Shown in pieces: positions 1 through 9,246 of a stretch of DNA of 64,000 nucleotides; positions within the stretch are counted from its first letter, which is position 1, and the number at the start of each line of letters is the position of its first letter. Position numbers and translations under genes: made by a program. The notes beneath the pieces are model-generated. The model was given only the letters and a program-made list of their open reading frames with translations, was not told where the DNA came from and searched no databases. Source of the DNA: Lysobacter alkalisoli (lineage in GTDB: Bacteria; Pseudomonadota; Gammaproteobacteria; Xanthomonadales; Xanthomonadaceae); the NCBI RefSeq assembly GCF_006547045.1, contig NZ_CP041242.1, positions 1,002,001 through 1,066,000 on the forward strand, written 5' to 3'.

Positions 1-323
1 GCGACCAGGCGCCTGTCGGCGCGCCGCTGGCGGTGCTGCTGGTGGGCGAAGCGCCACATGCGCGCGTCTACGTGCCCGAACCGATCCGGGCCGGCATCCG
101 CGTCGGCCAGCGGGCACGCGTGAGCGTCGATGGCCACGAGGCTGCCTTCGAAGGCCGTGTCCGGATGATCCGCAGCGAACCCAGCTTCACCCCGTACTAC
201 GCGCTCACCGGCGAGGACGCGGCGCGCCTGAGCTATCTCGCCGAGATCACGCTCGATGGCGACGCGGCGCGTGAGCTGCCGGTCGGGTTGCCGGTGCGGG
301 TCGAGTTCGTCGACGCGGACTGA
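1..323 (+). CDS. HlyD-family periplasmic adaptor, C-terminal part (truncated by window edge)
   Basis: The reading frame is open from the first bases of the window, so the start lies upstream; about 107 residues remain. They have the character of the C-terminal beta-barrel of a membrane-fusion (HlyD/YbhG-type) adaptor: a segment about a tunable protein surface (HARVYVPEPIRAGIRVGQ) followed by strands ending in LPVGLPVRVEFVDAD. Such adaptors link an inner-membrane ABC exporter to an outer-membrane channel. The stop codon overlaps the start of the ABC ATPase gene by one base (TGATG), and a permease gene follows, giving the usual adaptor-ATPase-permease order. Family assignment is inferred from this short tail and the context. 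Confidence 0.75.
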   Translation, partial: DQAPVGAPLAVLLVGEAPHARVYVPEPIRAGIRVGQRARVSVDGHEAAFEGRVRMIRSEPSFTPYYALTGEDAARLSYLAEITLDGDAARELPVGLPVRVEFVDAD

Positions 324-1363
324 TGGGCACCGTCAACGCCAATGCTGCCGAGGACAACGCCGTCGGAGCATCCGACAGGGAAGCGCCCGACGTTGCGATC
401 CGCGCACGTGGGCTGACCAAGCGCTTCGGCGACCTGGTCGCGGTCGATGGCGTCGACCTGACCGTGCCGCGCGCGCATGTGTACGGCTTCCTCGGCCCGA
501 ATGGCTCGGGCAAGACCACCACCATCCGCATGCTGTGTGGCCTGCTCGGCCACGACGCGGGCGAAGTCGAGGTGCTCGGCCTGCGCGTGCCCGGCCAGGC
601 CGAGGAGCTCCGCCGGCATATCGGCTACATGACCCAGCGCTTCTCGCTGTTCGGCGACCTGAGCGTGCGCGAGAACCTCGAGTTCATGGCTGCCGCGCAG
701 GGCGTGCCGAAACAGAAGACACGTTCGCGGATCGACGAACTGGTCGAGCAGTACCACTTCGGTGATCGCCAGAAGCAGCTCGCCGGCACCATGAGTGGTG
801 GCCAGAAGCAGCGGCTCGCGCTGGCGGCGGCGGTGATCCACGAACCGGAGCTGCTGTTTCTCGACGAACCGACCAGCGCGGTCGACCCGGAATCGCGGCG
901 GGATTTCTGGGAGAAACTGTTCGAACTGGCCGATGCCGGCACTACCCTGCTGGTATCGACCCACTACATGGACGAGGCCGAGCGCTGTCACCGGCTCGCG
1001 ATCCTCGATCGTGGCGCACTGGTCGCCGACGGTTCGCCCGACGAACTGACCGCGAAGCTGCGAGGGCGCACCGTCGAGGTCCGCGCCGAGCAGCCACGCC
1101 GCGCCCAGAAGGCCTTGCTGGACGTGCCGGGCGTGGTCAGCGTGGCGCAGATCGGCAACGCGTTGCGGGTGCTGACCCGCGAGGATGGCGATGCCGACGT
1201 GCGGATCCGCGATGCGCTCGACGGGGCCGGGCAGCGCGCCGAGGTCGAGGCGGTGCCGCCGAACCTGGAGGACGTGTTCGTGGATGCCACCCGTGGCGGC
1301 GAGACGCACCGCGAACTGCATCCTGAACAAGTGAGTGACCAGGCGGCGGAGGACGCGACATGA
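323..1363 (+). CDS. ABC transporter ATP-binding protein
   Basis: A 346-residue ATPase subunit of an ABC-2 type exporter. One complete nucleotide-binding domain is visible: Walker A GPNGSGKTT, signature SGGQKQRL, Walker B LLFLDEPTS and the switch histidine in THYMDEAE. The C-terminal ~100 residues, ending NLEDVFVDATRG, are the extension usual in drug/lipid exporters of the DrrA/YbhF type. The YbhF/YhiH relatives often carry two fused ATPase domains; this has one. The start overlaps the adaptor stop by one base and the stop overlaps the permease start (ATGA), so the three are translationally coupled. The substrate cannot be told from sequence. Confidence 0.93.
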   Translation: MGTVNANAAEDNAVGASDREAPDVAIRARGLTKRFGDLVAVDGVDLTVPRAHVYGFLGPNGSGKTTTIRMLCGLLGHDAGEVEVLGLRVPGQAEELRRHIGYMTQRFSLFGDLSVRENLEFMAAAQGVPKQKTRSRIDELVEQYHFGDRQKQLAGTMSGGQKQRLALAAAVIHEPELLFLDEPTSAVDPESRRDFWEKLFELADAGTTLLVSTHYMDEAERCHRLAILDRGALVADGSPDELTAKLRGRTVEVRAEQPRRAQKALLDVPGVVSVAQIGNALRVLTREDGDADVRIRDALDGAGQRAEVEAVPPNLEDVFVDATRGGETHRELHPEQVSDQAAEDAT

Positions 1364-2463
1364 ACTGGCGACGCCTGCTTGCGATCGTGGTCAAGGAAAT
1401 GCGGCAGATGCGCCGCGACCGCATCACCCTGGCGATGATCATCGGCATCCCGGTGATGCAGCTGGTGCTGTTCGGCTACGCGATCAACCTCAACCTGCGT
1501 GGGCTCGATGCCGCGATCGTCGACGAAGCCAACACCTCCGGCTCGCGTGCGGTGGTGATGGACATGCTCGCCACCGGCGTGATCCGCCCCGTCGCAGAGG
1601 CGCGGACACCGCAGGAGCTGGTCGACATGCTGCGCCGCGGCGAGATCAGCGTCGGCGTCGCGATCCCGCCGGACTTCGAACGCCGTCGCATCGACGGTCG
1701 CGAGGCCGTGCAGGTGATGGTCGATGGCAGCGATACCGTGGTCCAGAGCGCGGCGATCCAGCTCGCGCGGATGCCGATCGACGGTGGGGCGTCCACGCGT
1801 CCCGGGACCAATGCCGACATTGCCGCGCCGATCAGCGTGGTCGCGTTCTACAACCCGGAACGACGTTCGGCGGTCAACATCGTGCCCGGCCTGATCGGGG
1901 TGATATTGACGATGACGATGGTGCTGTTCACCGGCGTCGCCATCGTCCGCGAACGCGAACGCGGCAACATGGAACTGCTCATCGCGACCCCGATCAGCCG
2001 CGCCGAACTGATGATAGGCAAGGTGCTGCCGTATGCGGCGATCGGCCTGGTGCAGACCACGGTCGTGCTGTTGCTCGGGCTGTGGCTGTTCCAGGTGCCG
2101 GTACTCGGCAGCGTACTGCACGTCTATCTGGCGGCGGTGCTGCTGATCCTGGCCAACCTGACCCTCGGCCTGCTGATCTCGACCAAGGCGCAATCGCAGT
2201 TCCAGGCGATGCAGATGACGTTCTTCGTGTTCCTGCCGTCGATCCTGCTGTCGGGCTTCATGTTCCCGTTCGCCGGCATGCCGCGGGTGGTGCAGTGGAT
2301 CGCCGAGCTGCTGCCGCTGACCCATTTCCTGCGCCTGATCCGCGGCATCATGCTGCGCGGCGCCAGCCTGTGGGAGCTGTGGCCGGACGTGCTGGCGCTG
2401 GTTGCCTTCACGGCGGTGATGATGACGCTGGCGATCAACCGCTTCCGCAAGAGCCTCGACTGA
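1360..2463 (+). CDS. ABC-2 type transporter permease
   Basis: A 367-residue membrane protein of the ABC-2 permease family (YbhS/YbhR-like). It has an N-terminal membrane anchor (residues ~20-45), a large periplasmic domain, then a cluster of about five hydrophobic segments from ~residue 175 onward. The conserved stretch RERERGNMELLIATPISRAEL, shortened here to its key part ERGNMELLIATPISR, is characteristic of the family. It is the third gene of the adaptor-ATPase-permease unit. Only one permease gene is present before the convergent msrB, so it probably homodimerises, whereas the E. coli ybhGFSR system has two permeases. Confidence 0.93.
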   Translation: MNWRRLLAIVVKEMRQMRRDRITLAMIIGIPVMQLVLFGYAINLNLRGLDAAIVDEANTSGSRAVVMDMLATGVIRPVAEARTPQELVDMLRRGEISVGVAIPPDFERRRIDGREAVQVMVDGSDTVVQSAAIQLARMPIDGGASTRPGTNADIAAPISVVAFYNPERRSAVNIVPGLIGVILTMTMVLFTGVAIVRERERGNMELLIATPISRAELMIGKVLPYAAIGLVQTTVVLLLGLWLFQVPVLGSVLHVYLAAVLLILANLTLGLLISTKAQSQFQAMQMTFFVFLPSILLSGFMFPFAGMPRVVQWIAELLPLTHFLRLIRGIMLRGASLWELWPDVLALVAFTAVMMTLAINRFRKSLD

Positions 2464-2497
2464 GGCGTCTCAGGCAATGGCTGGACCAGTCGAAGCT

Positions 2498-2533
2498 CGT
2501 CATCCCAGCTTTCTCCCGGATGACGGCTTTTTC
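2498..2533 (+). terminator. REP-like palindrome acting as terminator
   Basis: The inverted arms CGTCATCC and GGATGACG enclose 12 bases and are followed by a short T run. The core is a degenerate copy of the GTCATCCC...GGATGAC repeat found elsewhere in the window (16570, 40915). It lies between the convergent permease and msrB genes, so it can end the ABC operon transcript. Confidence 0.6.
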
Positions 2534-2543
2534 AGCATTGCCC

Positions 2544-2990
2544 TCAGTCCGCGGCCTTGCGCAGCGCCACGGCGTTCATGCAGTAGCGCAGCCCGCCCGG
2601 CGGCGGGCCGTCCGGGAATACGTGCCCCAGGTGCGCATCGCAGCTGTTGCAGGTGGTCTCGATCCGCTGCATGCCATGGGCATCGTCGCGATGGTACGCG
2701 ATCGCGTTCTCGGTCGCCGGTTGGGTGAACGACGGCCAGCCGGTGCCGGAGTCGAACTTTCCGGCGGCGTCGAACAGCAACGCGTCGCAGCAGACGCAGT
2801 GGTAGCGACCCGGCTCGAACAGCTCGCACATCGGGTTGCTGAACGCACGTTCGGTCCCGGCCTGGCGGGTGACGCGGTACTGCTCGGGCGTCAGCCGCGC
2901 GCGCCACTCGTCGTCGCTTCTCTCGACCCGCCGCGCTGGCTCCGGATTACCGGTCGTCGCGAAGGCGATCACGTCCTGCCACTTGAGCAT
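2544..2990 (-). CDS. msrB: Peptide-methionine (R)-S-oxide reductase
   Basis: A 148-residue MsrB that reduces methionine-R-sulfoxide in proteins using thioredoxin. Both zinc-binding CxxC pairs are present (C65/C68 in CVCC, C114/C117 in CNSC). The family landmarks GTGWPSF and HLGHVFPDG are also present, and the catalytic cysteine C137 is in LRYCMNA. Length is normal. The start was set at the ATG giving MLKWQDVI. The much longer open frame upstream only runs antisense to the amidohydrolase gene. It is divergent from that gene and convergent with the ABC operon. Confidence 0.95.
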   Translation of the reverse strand: MLKWQDVIAFATTGNPEPARRVERSDDEWRARLTPEQYRVTRQAGTERAFSNPMCELFEPGRYHCVCCDALLFDAAGKFDSGTGWPSFTQPATENAIAYHRDDAHGMQRIETTCNSCDAHLGHVFPDGPPPGGLRYCMNAVALRKAAD

Positions 2991-3086
2991 GCCTGTCCTC
3001 CTCGTGCGCAGTGTACGCCGGGCCGCGGCTTGCATCATCGGCCGCGACCCGCCACATTCGGACGTCGCGTCGTCCGGAGAGAGGCC

Positions 3087-4748
3087 ATGAGCGCATACAT
3101 CCGTGTCCTGCCGCTGCTGCTCGCGCTGTGCGCGGCGTCGCCCGCCGCGGCCGAAATCACCGTTCTGAGCGCACGCACGATCCACACCATGGAAACCGCG
3201 CAACCGCATGCGCAGGCGATGGCCTTCGACGACGCAGGCCGGATCCTCGCGGTGGGCACGACGGCCGAGGTCGGCCAGCGCTTTCCCGATGCGCGCACGC
3301 TGGACCTTGGTGACGCGACCGTTGTGCCCGGACTGATCGACGCCCATGCCCATGTCGGCGGGCTCGGCATGGCGATGCTGACCGCCGACCTGGTCGGCGC
3401 GCGCGACAAGGCCGGGATCGTGAGGCGGCTGCGCGAGTTCGAACGTGACCTGCCTGCCGGTGCCTGGCTGATCGGCCGCGGCTGGGATCAGAACCGGTGG
3501 CCGGAGAAGCAGTTTCCAACTGCGGCGGATCTCGACGCGGCCTTCCCCGAGCGTCCGGTCTGGCTGGAGCGCGTCGATGGACACGCCGGCTGGGCCAACA
3601 GTGCGGCACTGGCTGCGGTGACGCGGGACCTGGCGGGTGACTGGCAGCCCGAAGGCGGCCTGATCGTCCGCGATGCGGCCGGACAGCCGACCGGCGTGTT
3701 CATCGACGCAGCGATGAACCTGGTCGAGCAGGCGCGTCCGCCGCTGGACGAGGCGACCGCCGAGCGCGCGCTGGTGCTCGGCATGCAGGCCGCGGTCGAA
3801 CATGGCCTGACCGGCGTGCACGATGCCGGCATCGATCTGGCTGAATTGCAGCGCTACCGGCACCTGGCCGACCGCGACGCGCTGCCATTGCGGATCACCG
3901 CGATGGCGTCCGGCGACGGCGATGCATTGGACGCGCTGTGCCGTGATGGTCTCTACCGGCACCCGTCCGGCAGGCTGCAGATGCGCACCGTGAAGGTCTA
4001 CGCCGATGGCGCGCTCGGCAGCCGCGGTGCCGCATTGCTGGCTGACTACAGCGACGACCCCGGCAATCGTGGCCTGATGCTGACCCCGCCCGACGGCCTG
4101 CGTGAAGTCGCGCGCAAGGCGCGCGGTTGCGGGGTGCAGGTGGCGACCCATGCGATCGGAGACCGCGGCAACCATGAAGTGTTGGAGGCCTACCTGGATG
4201 CATTCGGAGACCGGCCGCGTGGTGACCACCGCTGGCGCATCGAACACGCCCAGGTCGTTGCGGTGGACGAACTGTCTCGACTGGCGGAACTGGGCGTGAT
4301 CGCCTCGATGCAGCCCACCCACGCCACCAGCGACATGCCCTGGGCCGAGGACCGTGTCGGCCCGCGCCGGATCGTCGGCGCCTATGCCTGGCGGCAGTTG
4401 CGCGACAGCGGTGCCCGGCTGGCATTGGGCTCGGATTTCCCGGTCGAGTCGGTCGATCCGCGGCTGGGCCTGTATGCGGCGGCCACCCGCAGCGATGCCG
4501 ATGGCCTGCCGCAAGGCGGCTGGCGCCCGGAAGAAAAACTGACCGCGTTCGAGGCCTTGCGCGGTTTCACCCTCGACGCGGCATACGCCGGTTTCGCCGA
4601 GACAGAGGTCGGCAGCCTCGCCGTCGGCAAGCGCGCCGATTTCGTCGTCCTGGCCGAGGATCCGCTGGCGATCCCGCCGGAGAAGCTGCGCGACCTGACC
4701 GTGCTGTCGACTTGGGTCGATGGCAGGCCGGTGTACGAAAACAATTGA
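3087..4748 (+). CDS. Secreted metal-dependent amidohydrolase (YtcJ-like, amidohydrolase family 3)
   Basis: A 553-residue protein with a signal peptide (positively charged start, hydrophobic core, cleavage near AAAE at ~residue 20). The amidohydrolase fold follows: the metal-binding HxH in DAHAHVGG, the YADGALGSRGA segment, histidines in HAIGDRGNHE and EHAQVV, and the metal aspartate in LGSDFPVESVDP. This arrangement is that of the YtcJ/NfdA branch, whose members hydrolyse C-N bonds in varied substrates. The substrate here is unknown. The start ATG is preceded by the Shine-Dalgarno GGAGAGAGG. It is probably periplasmic and has no operon partner. Confidence 0.9.
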   Translation: MSAYIRVLPLLLALCAASPAAAEITVLSARTIHTMETAQPHAQAMAFDDAGRILAVGTTAEVGQRFPDARTLDLGDATVVPGLIDAHAHVGGLGMAMLTADLVGARDKAGIVRRLREFERDLPAGAWLIGRGWDQNRWPEKQFPTAADLDAAFPERPVWLERVDGHAGWANSAALAAVTRDLAGDWQPEGGLIVRDAAGQPTGVFIDAAMNLVEQARPPLDEATAERALVLGMQAAVEHGLTGVHDAGIDLAELQRYRHLADRDALPLRITAMASGDGDALDALCRDGLYRHPSGRLQMRTVKVYADGALGSRGAALLADYSDDPGNRGLMLTPPDGLREVARKARGCGVQVATHAIGDRGNHEVLEAYLDAFGDRPRGDHRWRIEHAQVVAVDELSRLAELGVIASMQPTHATSDMPWAEDRVGPRRIVGAYAWRQLRDSGARLALGSDFPVESVDPRLGLYAAATRSDADGLPQGGWRPEEKLTAFEALRGFTLDAAYAGFAETEVGSLAVGKRADFVVLAEDPLAIPPEKLRDLTVLSTWVDGRPVYENN

Positions 4749-4754
4749 GTCCCC

Positions 4755-4795
4755 GTAGCCCGGGTAAGGCGAAGCCGCACCCGGGAAGTTTTTTT
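4755..4795 (+). repeat. REP-type palindrome (GTAGCCCGGGT family) with T tract
   Basis: The sequence begins GTAGCCCGGGTAAGGC and ends GCACCCGGG, pairing CCCGGGT with ACCCGGG. Seven Ts follow directly, so the repeat also serves as a rho-independent terminator for the amidohydrolase gene. A second copy lies after uvrB at 35110. The GTAGCCCGG...CCGGG form is a REP family known from many gammaproteobacteria. Confidence 0.75.
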
Positions 4796-4886
4796 GAATG
4801 GTTCTTCGCCTGATCGCGGGAGGTCGCCTTCAGCGAAGGCTCTGCCGGTTGCGTTCGATTGCCGGTTCTCGCCGCTACCTGGTTGT

Positions 4887-4990
4887 CCCGCTGTGGCCTG
4901 CCGGCCTTGACGGCGAATGTCCCCCGGCCGCCGCCAATGGCGGCGGCCTCCTCCTTGATTTCGCCGTCAAGGCCGGCAGGCCACAGCGGG
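4887..4990. repeat. Large perfect inverted repeat with nested hairpin
   Basis: Arms at 4887-4917 and 4960-4990 are exact 31-nt reverse complements. The 42-nt spacer contains a second perfect hairpin (4926-4935 with 4939-4948, loop AAT). The element fills the middle of the 332-nt gap between the amidohydrolase and the PAP2 gene (4749-5080); apart from this and the REP at 4755 I see no gene there. It could extrude as a cruciform, form a very stable RNA, or be a non-autonomous repeat element. Confidence 0.85.
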
Positions 4991-5080
4991 TCGCGCGAGC
5001 ACATTGGAGCGCTGGGGTCGCGCGGTCACGCTGGAGGGCGAAGCCGGTCCTCACCGGGATTCCGCTTCTGGAACCACCGG

Positions 5081-5839
5081 TCATGTCCGAACGCCGGGAG
5101 CGAAAACCGCGCGGTATACCGGCGCGACGCGCGTGATCAGCGTTGACAGGCTCCGGGAGCCGGGGCGATCAATCGCGCATCGTAGCCGCGGCGCGCTGGT
5201 GCAATGACGCCGTGGCAGGCATCCGCCTGCCCAGCAGTCCGGCCCACCATAGCCCGCGAACGCGGTCGCCGCGCCGCCAAGCAGATCGACCGCGTAATGC
5301 TGGCCGGTGGTGACGATGGTCGGGAACAGCAGCACCGGCAGCCATATCCATGGGCGCGAGCGTGGGTGCTGGCGGGCGAAGGCGACCATCACCACGACCG
5401 GGATCGTGATGTGCCCGGACGGGAAGCAGCTGTTGGGCTCGTCCAGTGCATGGAGCAGATCCCAGACCGCACGGGTGGCGCCGCCAAGGTCGTCGGGCAG
5501 GGCGTGGCGGACGATCCGGGTCGGCCAGGCCAGCCACAGCGCCATGTTCAGGCCCATCGCCAGCCCATAGGCCTTGAAGGTCGCCCACAACAGCGTCCTG
5601 TCGCGCAGCCCCATTGCGAGAAAGGGGTTGATGCACAGCAGCAGCCAGTACGGCCATATCGTCCATGCATGCCAGCCGATGGCGGTGTCGATCGCGGACA
5701 GTGGCAGCAGGGCCGGTTCGCGGGTCGGATGGGCGTTGGCCAGCAGGTACAGCGCGGTGTTGACGGCGACCACCGCCAGCACTGCCAGCAGGCGGATGCG
5801 GAACGCGACCGGGTGGGCGTCCATGGCCCGGGCCGCCAT
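5081..5839 (-). CDS. PAP2-superfamily membrane phosphatase
   Basis: A 252-residue integral membrane protein with about five hydrophobic helices. It carries PAP2-type phosphatase motifs: FPSGHIT (residues ~140) and a later conserved histidine/aspartate segment, TTGQHYAVDLLGG. The pattern is closest to the inositol-phosphorylceramide-synthase-like PAP2 subgroup. Enzymes of this type act on lipid phosphates at the outer face of the inner membrane. The last ~60 residues after GGAATAFAGYGG lose membrane character and are rich in Cys and Arg, which is unusual for the family and may reflect a frameshift or lost stop. It starts 19 bp downstream of miaB on the same strand, so the two may be co-transcribed. 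Confidence 0.75.
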   Translation of the reverse strand: MAARAMDAHPVAFRIRLLAVLAVVAVNTALYLLANAHPTREPALLPLSAIDTAIGWHAWTIWPYWLLLCINPFLAMGLRDRTLLWATFKAYGLAMGLNMALWLAWPTRIVRHALPDDLGGATRAVWDLLHALDEPNSCFPSGHITIPVVVMVAFARQHPRSRPWIWLPVLLFPTIVTTGQHYAVDLLGGAATAFAGYGGPDCWAGGCLPRRHCTSAPRLRCAIDRPGSRSLSTLITRVAPVYRAVFAPGVRT

Positions 5840-5858
5840 CAGGCTGCGTGCCCCATCG

Positions 5859-7307
5859 TCATGCCGCCGCGTTGTCGCGGGTGTGGACGCGCCCGCGCAG
5901 CGAGTTGCTCATCGCCTCGGTGATCACCACGTCGACGAACTGCCCGACCAGGCGCGTACTTCCTGGGAAGTTCACCGAGCGCATGTTCTCGGTCTTGCCG
6001 GTCAGTTCGTTCGGGTCCTTCTTCGACGGGCCTTCGACCAGCACCTTCTGCACGCTGCCGACCATCGCCTCGGAAATGCGCTTGGCATTGGCGTTGATCG
6101 TCGCCTGCAGCCGCGACAGCCGCGCGTGCTTCTCCTCGCTGGTCACGTCATCCTCGAGGTCGGCGGCCGGGGTGCCCGGGCGCCGCGAATAGATGAACGA
6201 GAAACTCTGGTCGAAGCCGACGTCCTCGATCAGCTTCATCGTCTTCTCGAAATCGGCCTCGCTCTCGCCCGGGAAGCCGACGATGAAGTCCGAGCTGATC
6301 GAGATATCCGGCCGCACCGCGCGCAGCTTGCGGATCTTCTGCTTGAACTCCAGCGCGGTGTAGCCGCGTTTCATCGCGCTGAGCACGCGGTCGGAACCGG
6401 ACTGCACCGGCAGATGCAGGTAATTGGCCAGTTCCGGCACGTCGCGGTAGGCCTCGACCAGCGAGTCGGAGAACTCCAGCGGATGCGAGGTGGTGAAGCG
6501 GATGCGGTCGATGCCGTCGATCTCGGCGATGGTGCGGATCAGCAGGCCGAGGTCGGCGAGCTCCTGGTCGCCGATCTTTTCGGCCCCGTCTTCGACGGGC
6601 GTGATGGGGCCACGATAGGCGTTGACGTTCTGCCCAAGCAGGTTGATCTCGCGCACGCCTTGCGCGGCCAGTTCGGCGACTTCGACCAGTACGTCCTCGA
6701 ACGGACGGCTGATTTCGGTGCCGCGGGTGTAGGGCACCACGCAGAACGAGCAGTACTTGGAGCAGCCTTCCATGATCGAGACGAACGCGGTCGGTCCCTC
6801 GGCGCGCGGCTCCGGCAGGCGGTCGAACTTCTCGATCTCGGGGAAGCTGATGTCGACCTGCGGCCGGCCGGTTTCGCGCTTGGCGCGGATCAGTTCGGGC
6901 AGCCGGTGCAGGGTCTGCGGGCCGAACACCAGGTCGACGTACGGGGCGCGCTTGATGATCGCCTCGCCTTCCTGGCTGGCCACGCAGCCACCGACACCGA
7001 TCAGGACGGGCCGCTCGCCGTCCTTCAGGCCCTTCCAGCGGCCCAGCTGGCTGAACACCTTCTCCTGCGCTTTTTCGCGTATCGAGCAGGTATTGACCAG
7101 AATCACGTCGGCATCTTCGGCGTTCGTGGTCAGCTCGAAACCGTCAGAGGCGGCCAGCACGTCGGCCATCTTGGCCGAGTCGTACTCGTTCATCTGGCAC
7201 CCGTGGGTCTGGATGAAGAGTTTTTTCGTAGCCTCGCCCGGCTGGCGCGTGCTGGCAGGGGCGGGGGCCGACGCAGTGGTCGGCAGTGGGATCAGGTTTT
7301 CGGACAT
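5859..7307 (-). CDS. miaB: tRNA-2-methylthio-N6-dimethylallyladenosine synthase
   Basis: A 482-residue radical-SAM methylthiotransferase that adds the methylthio group to i6A37 in tRNAs reading UNN codons. The N-terminal UPF0004 domain has its three cluster cysteines ([22 protein letters not shown]). The radical SAM motif is [10 protein letters not shown] and the C-terminus has a TRAM domain. The start chosen is the ATG giving MSENLIPL. A longer reading upstream adds 44 residues with no family counterpart. The residues before the UPF0004 domain ([10 protein letters not shown]...) form a short Ala/Pro-rich extension. Confidence 0.96.
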   Translation of the reverse strand: MSENLIPLPTTASAPAPASTRQPGEATKKLFIQTHGCQMNEYDSAKMADVLAASDGFELTTNAEDADVILVNTCSIREKAQEKVFSQLGRWKGLKDGERPVLIGVGGCVASQEGEAIIKRAPYVDLVFGPQTLHRLPELIRAKRETGRPQVDISFPEIEKFDRLPEPRAEGPTAFVSIMEGCSKYCSFCVVPYTRGTEISRPFEDVLVEVAELAAQGVREINLLGQNVNAYRGPITPVEDGAEKIGDQELADLGLLIRTIAEIDGIDRIRFTTSHPLEFSDSLVEAYRDVPELANYLHLPVQSGSDRVLSAMKRGYTALEFKQKIRKLRAVRPDISISSDFIVGFPGESEADFEKTMKLIEDVGFDQSFSFIYSRRPGTPAADLEDDVTSEEKHARLSRLQATINANAKRISEAMVGSVQKVLVEGPSKKDPNELTGKTENMRSVNFPGSTRLVGQFVDVVITEAMSNSLRGRVHTRDNAAA

Positions 7308-7447
7308 GGTCGGGTCCCGGGATGCGGTGGGTAATCCGTGCCGGAAAGCACTTCGGCGGCCATTGTAGCGGCCGGAAGGGGGTGCAAGTCGCGTTTCTTC
7401 AGGCAGGTGGTGGCAATCCGGTCGCTTTTTGAGGGACACTCGCGCCC

Positions 7448-8386
7448 ATGAAGGGGGGCTTTCTGCTATTGGGGATCATCGGCCTGCTGGCCGTCCTGCC
7501 TGCGGCTGCGGGCACGATCTACCGTTGTGAATCGGCCGATGGCGTGCGCAGCTACGTCAGCAAGCGCGTGCCCGGGGCCCAGTGCTCGGCGGTGACCAGC
7601 TATTCGGGAGGCGGTAGCCGGCCCTCGCGGCCCGAAACCGCGGCCTCGCTGCCGCAGCCTTCGCGTCCGGCCACGGTCGGCAACGCCACGCCCGAGGCGG
7701 TGGTCAGCGGTTCGCCGGCCTCCGGCCGGATCCAGTCGGCCGATGAAAGCGCGATGACCAATGCGTCGCCGATCCAGGCGGTCAAGCCGGGCGCGCCCGG
7801 TTCCAGGGTCGTGTCCGGGCAGGTTTACTCCTACATCAAGGACGGCGTGCGCCACTACACCAGCCGCAAACCGGCCGGGTTGGCCAACGCGGGCCCGGTG
7901 CGGACGATCAACTACAGCTTCATCGAGACCTGTTATGCCTGCAACACCCGCTCCGGAGTCAACTTCGGCGCGGTGCGGCTCAATACCTCCGCCTACCAGG
8001 ACGAGATCGCCGCCGCTGCCCGCAGGCACGGGGTCGACGAGGCCGTCGTGCGCGCGATCATCCATGCCGAATCGGCCTACAGGCCGACTGCGGTGTCGCG
8101 TGCCGGTGCCCAGGGCCTGATGCAGCTGATGCCGGCCACGGCGCGCCGGTTCGGGGTGGCCGATTCGTTCGATCCCGGCCAGAACATCAACGGCGGGGTT
8201 CAATACCTGGCCTGGCTGCTCAAACGCTTCAACGGAGACCTGACCCTGGCCGCGGCCGGCTATAACGCCGGTGAGGGTGCGGTCGACAGGCACAAGGGCG
8301 TGCCGCCGTACCGGGAAACCCAGGTCTACGTGCAGCGCGTCGGTGTACTGGCCGAGCGCTATCGGCAGGCGATCGTCCAGCGCTGA
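7448..8386 (+). CDS. Lytic transglycosylase (SLT domain) with DUF4124-like repeats
   Basis: A 312-residue exported protein. It has a signal peptide ending near AAAG (residue ~22) and two DUF4124-like modules ([17 protein letters not shown] near 22-40, [16 protein letters not shown] near 124-140) separated by a Ser/Pro-rich linker. The C-terminal lytic transglycosylase domain starts near residue 185. Its catalytic glutamate is E208 in IIHAESAY, followed by [16 protein letters not shown] and [11 protein letters not shown]. It cleaves peptidoglycan glycan strands to 1,6-anhydro products in the periplasm. It is a single gene, divergent from miaB. Confidence 0.93.
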   Translation: MKGGFLLLGIIGLLAVLPAAAGTIYRCESADGVRSYVSKRVPGAQCSAVTSYSGGGSRPSRPETAASLPQPSRPATVGNATPEAVVSGSPASGRIQSADESAMTNASPIQAVKPGAPGSRVVSGQVYSYIKDGVRHYTSRKPAGLANAGPVRTINYSFIETCYACNTRSGVNFGAVRLNTSAYQDEIAAAARRHGVDEAVVRAIIHAESAYRPTAVSRAGAQGLMQLMPATARRFGVADSFDPGQNINGGVQYLAWLLKRFNGDLTLAAAGYNAGEGAVDRHKGVPPYRETQVYVQRVGVLAERYRQAIVQR

Positions 8387-8598
8387 AGCCGGGTTTCCGT
8401 CGCAATGGCCCACTGCAGCGGCGTTTCCGGCCGGATTTCATGTTGCCCGCCAGGCTTGCCCGGACATCCGGACGTAGACACGGATTGTCTGTCCGTTAAG
8501 GCTTCCGTTACACTTCCGCGTCTTTATAAGCCGCGAGCAGTCGCCAGTGGCTGGCCTGCGGTGAACCTCGACATCCAACAAGTTTTGCGGAGTGCCGG

Positions 8599-9243
8599 AT
8601 GGCCAACCAAGGGGTCAATGATCCTATCCACGAGCCCGTCAATACCGGCCGACGCCGGTTCCTGACGGCGACCACTGCTGTGGTCGGCGCCGCTGGCGCG
8701 GGTATTGCGGCAGTGCCGTTCATCAAGTCCTGGAATCCCAGTGCGCGGGCCCAGTTGGCCGGCGCGCCGGTCACCGCCGACATCAGCGCGCTCGAGGAGG
8801 GCCAGCGCCTGGTGCTGGAGTGGCGCGGCCAGCCGATCTGGATCGTCAAGCGTTCCAGGGCCGTGCTCGACGCGCTGCCGACCCTGGACAGCCATCTGCG
8901 CGACCCCGAGTCGGACAACGCCGACCAGCAGCCGGCCTACGTGCTGGAGGGCAACCGCGAGTTCCGCTCGCTCAAGCCCGAGGTCCTGGTCCTGGTCGGC
9001 CTGTGCACCCACCTGGGCTGCGCGCCGGAGATGAAGGCCGAAATCCGGCCGGAACCGTTCGACGCCGAGTGGAAGGGCGGCTTCTTCTGCCCCTGCCACA
9101 AGTCGAAGTTCGACATGGCCGGGCGTGTGTTCGAAGGCGTGCCGGCGCCGACCAACCTGGTCGTGCCGCCGCACCACTACGTCGACGACAACACCATCGT
9201 CATCGGCGTCGATCCATCCCAGGCCAACACGGGGGCCGCGTAA
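8599..9243 (+). CDS. petA: Ubiquinol-cytochrome c reductase, Rieske iron-sulfur subunit
   Basis: A 214-residue Rieske subunit of the bc1 complex. It has a Tat-like N-terminus (RRRFLTATTAVVG) with one membrane anchor. The [2Fe-2S] boxes are CTHLGC (C136, H138, C141) and CPCHKS (C164, C166, H167). C and H of each box bind the cluster and the remaining cysteines form the disulfide. It transfers electrons from ubiquinol at the Qo site to cytochrome c1 on the periplasmic side. It is the first gene of petABC, with 3 bp to petB. Its TTG/GTG-free start at MANQGVND is preceded by a purine-rich GCGGAG. Confidence 0.96.
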   Translation: MANQGVNDPIHEPVNTGRRRFLTATTAVVGAAGAGIAAVPFIKSWNPSARAQLAGAPVTADISALEEGQRLVLEWRGQPIWIVKRSRAVLDALPTLDSHLRDPESDNADQQPAYVLEGNREFRSLKPEVLVLVGLCTHLGCAPEMKAEIRPEPFDAEWKGGFFCPCHKSKFDMAGRVFEGVPAPTNLVVPPHHYVDDNTIVIGVDPSQANTGAA

Positions 9244-9246
9244 GCC

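Noticed and set aside
1335-3086. A long plus-strand frame extending the amidohydrolase gene upstream over the permease and msrB
   Set aside because: It is read in the wrong frame over two real genes, and the true start has a signal peptide and good Shine-Dalgarno at 3087.
5574-7334. A 586-codon open frame on the plus strand opposite miaB
   Set aside because: It is a GC-rich antisense shadow of miaB, with His/Arg/Asp-rich composition and no recognisable domain.
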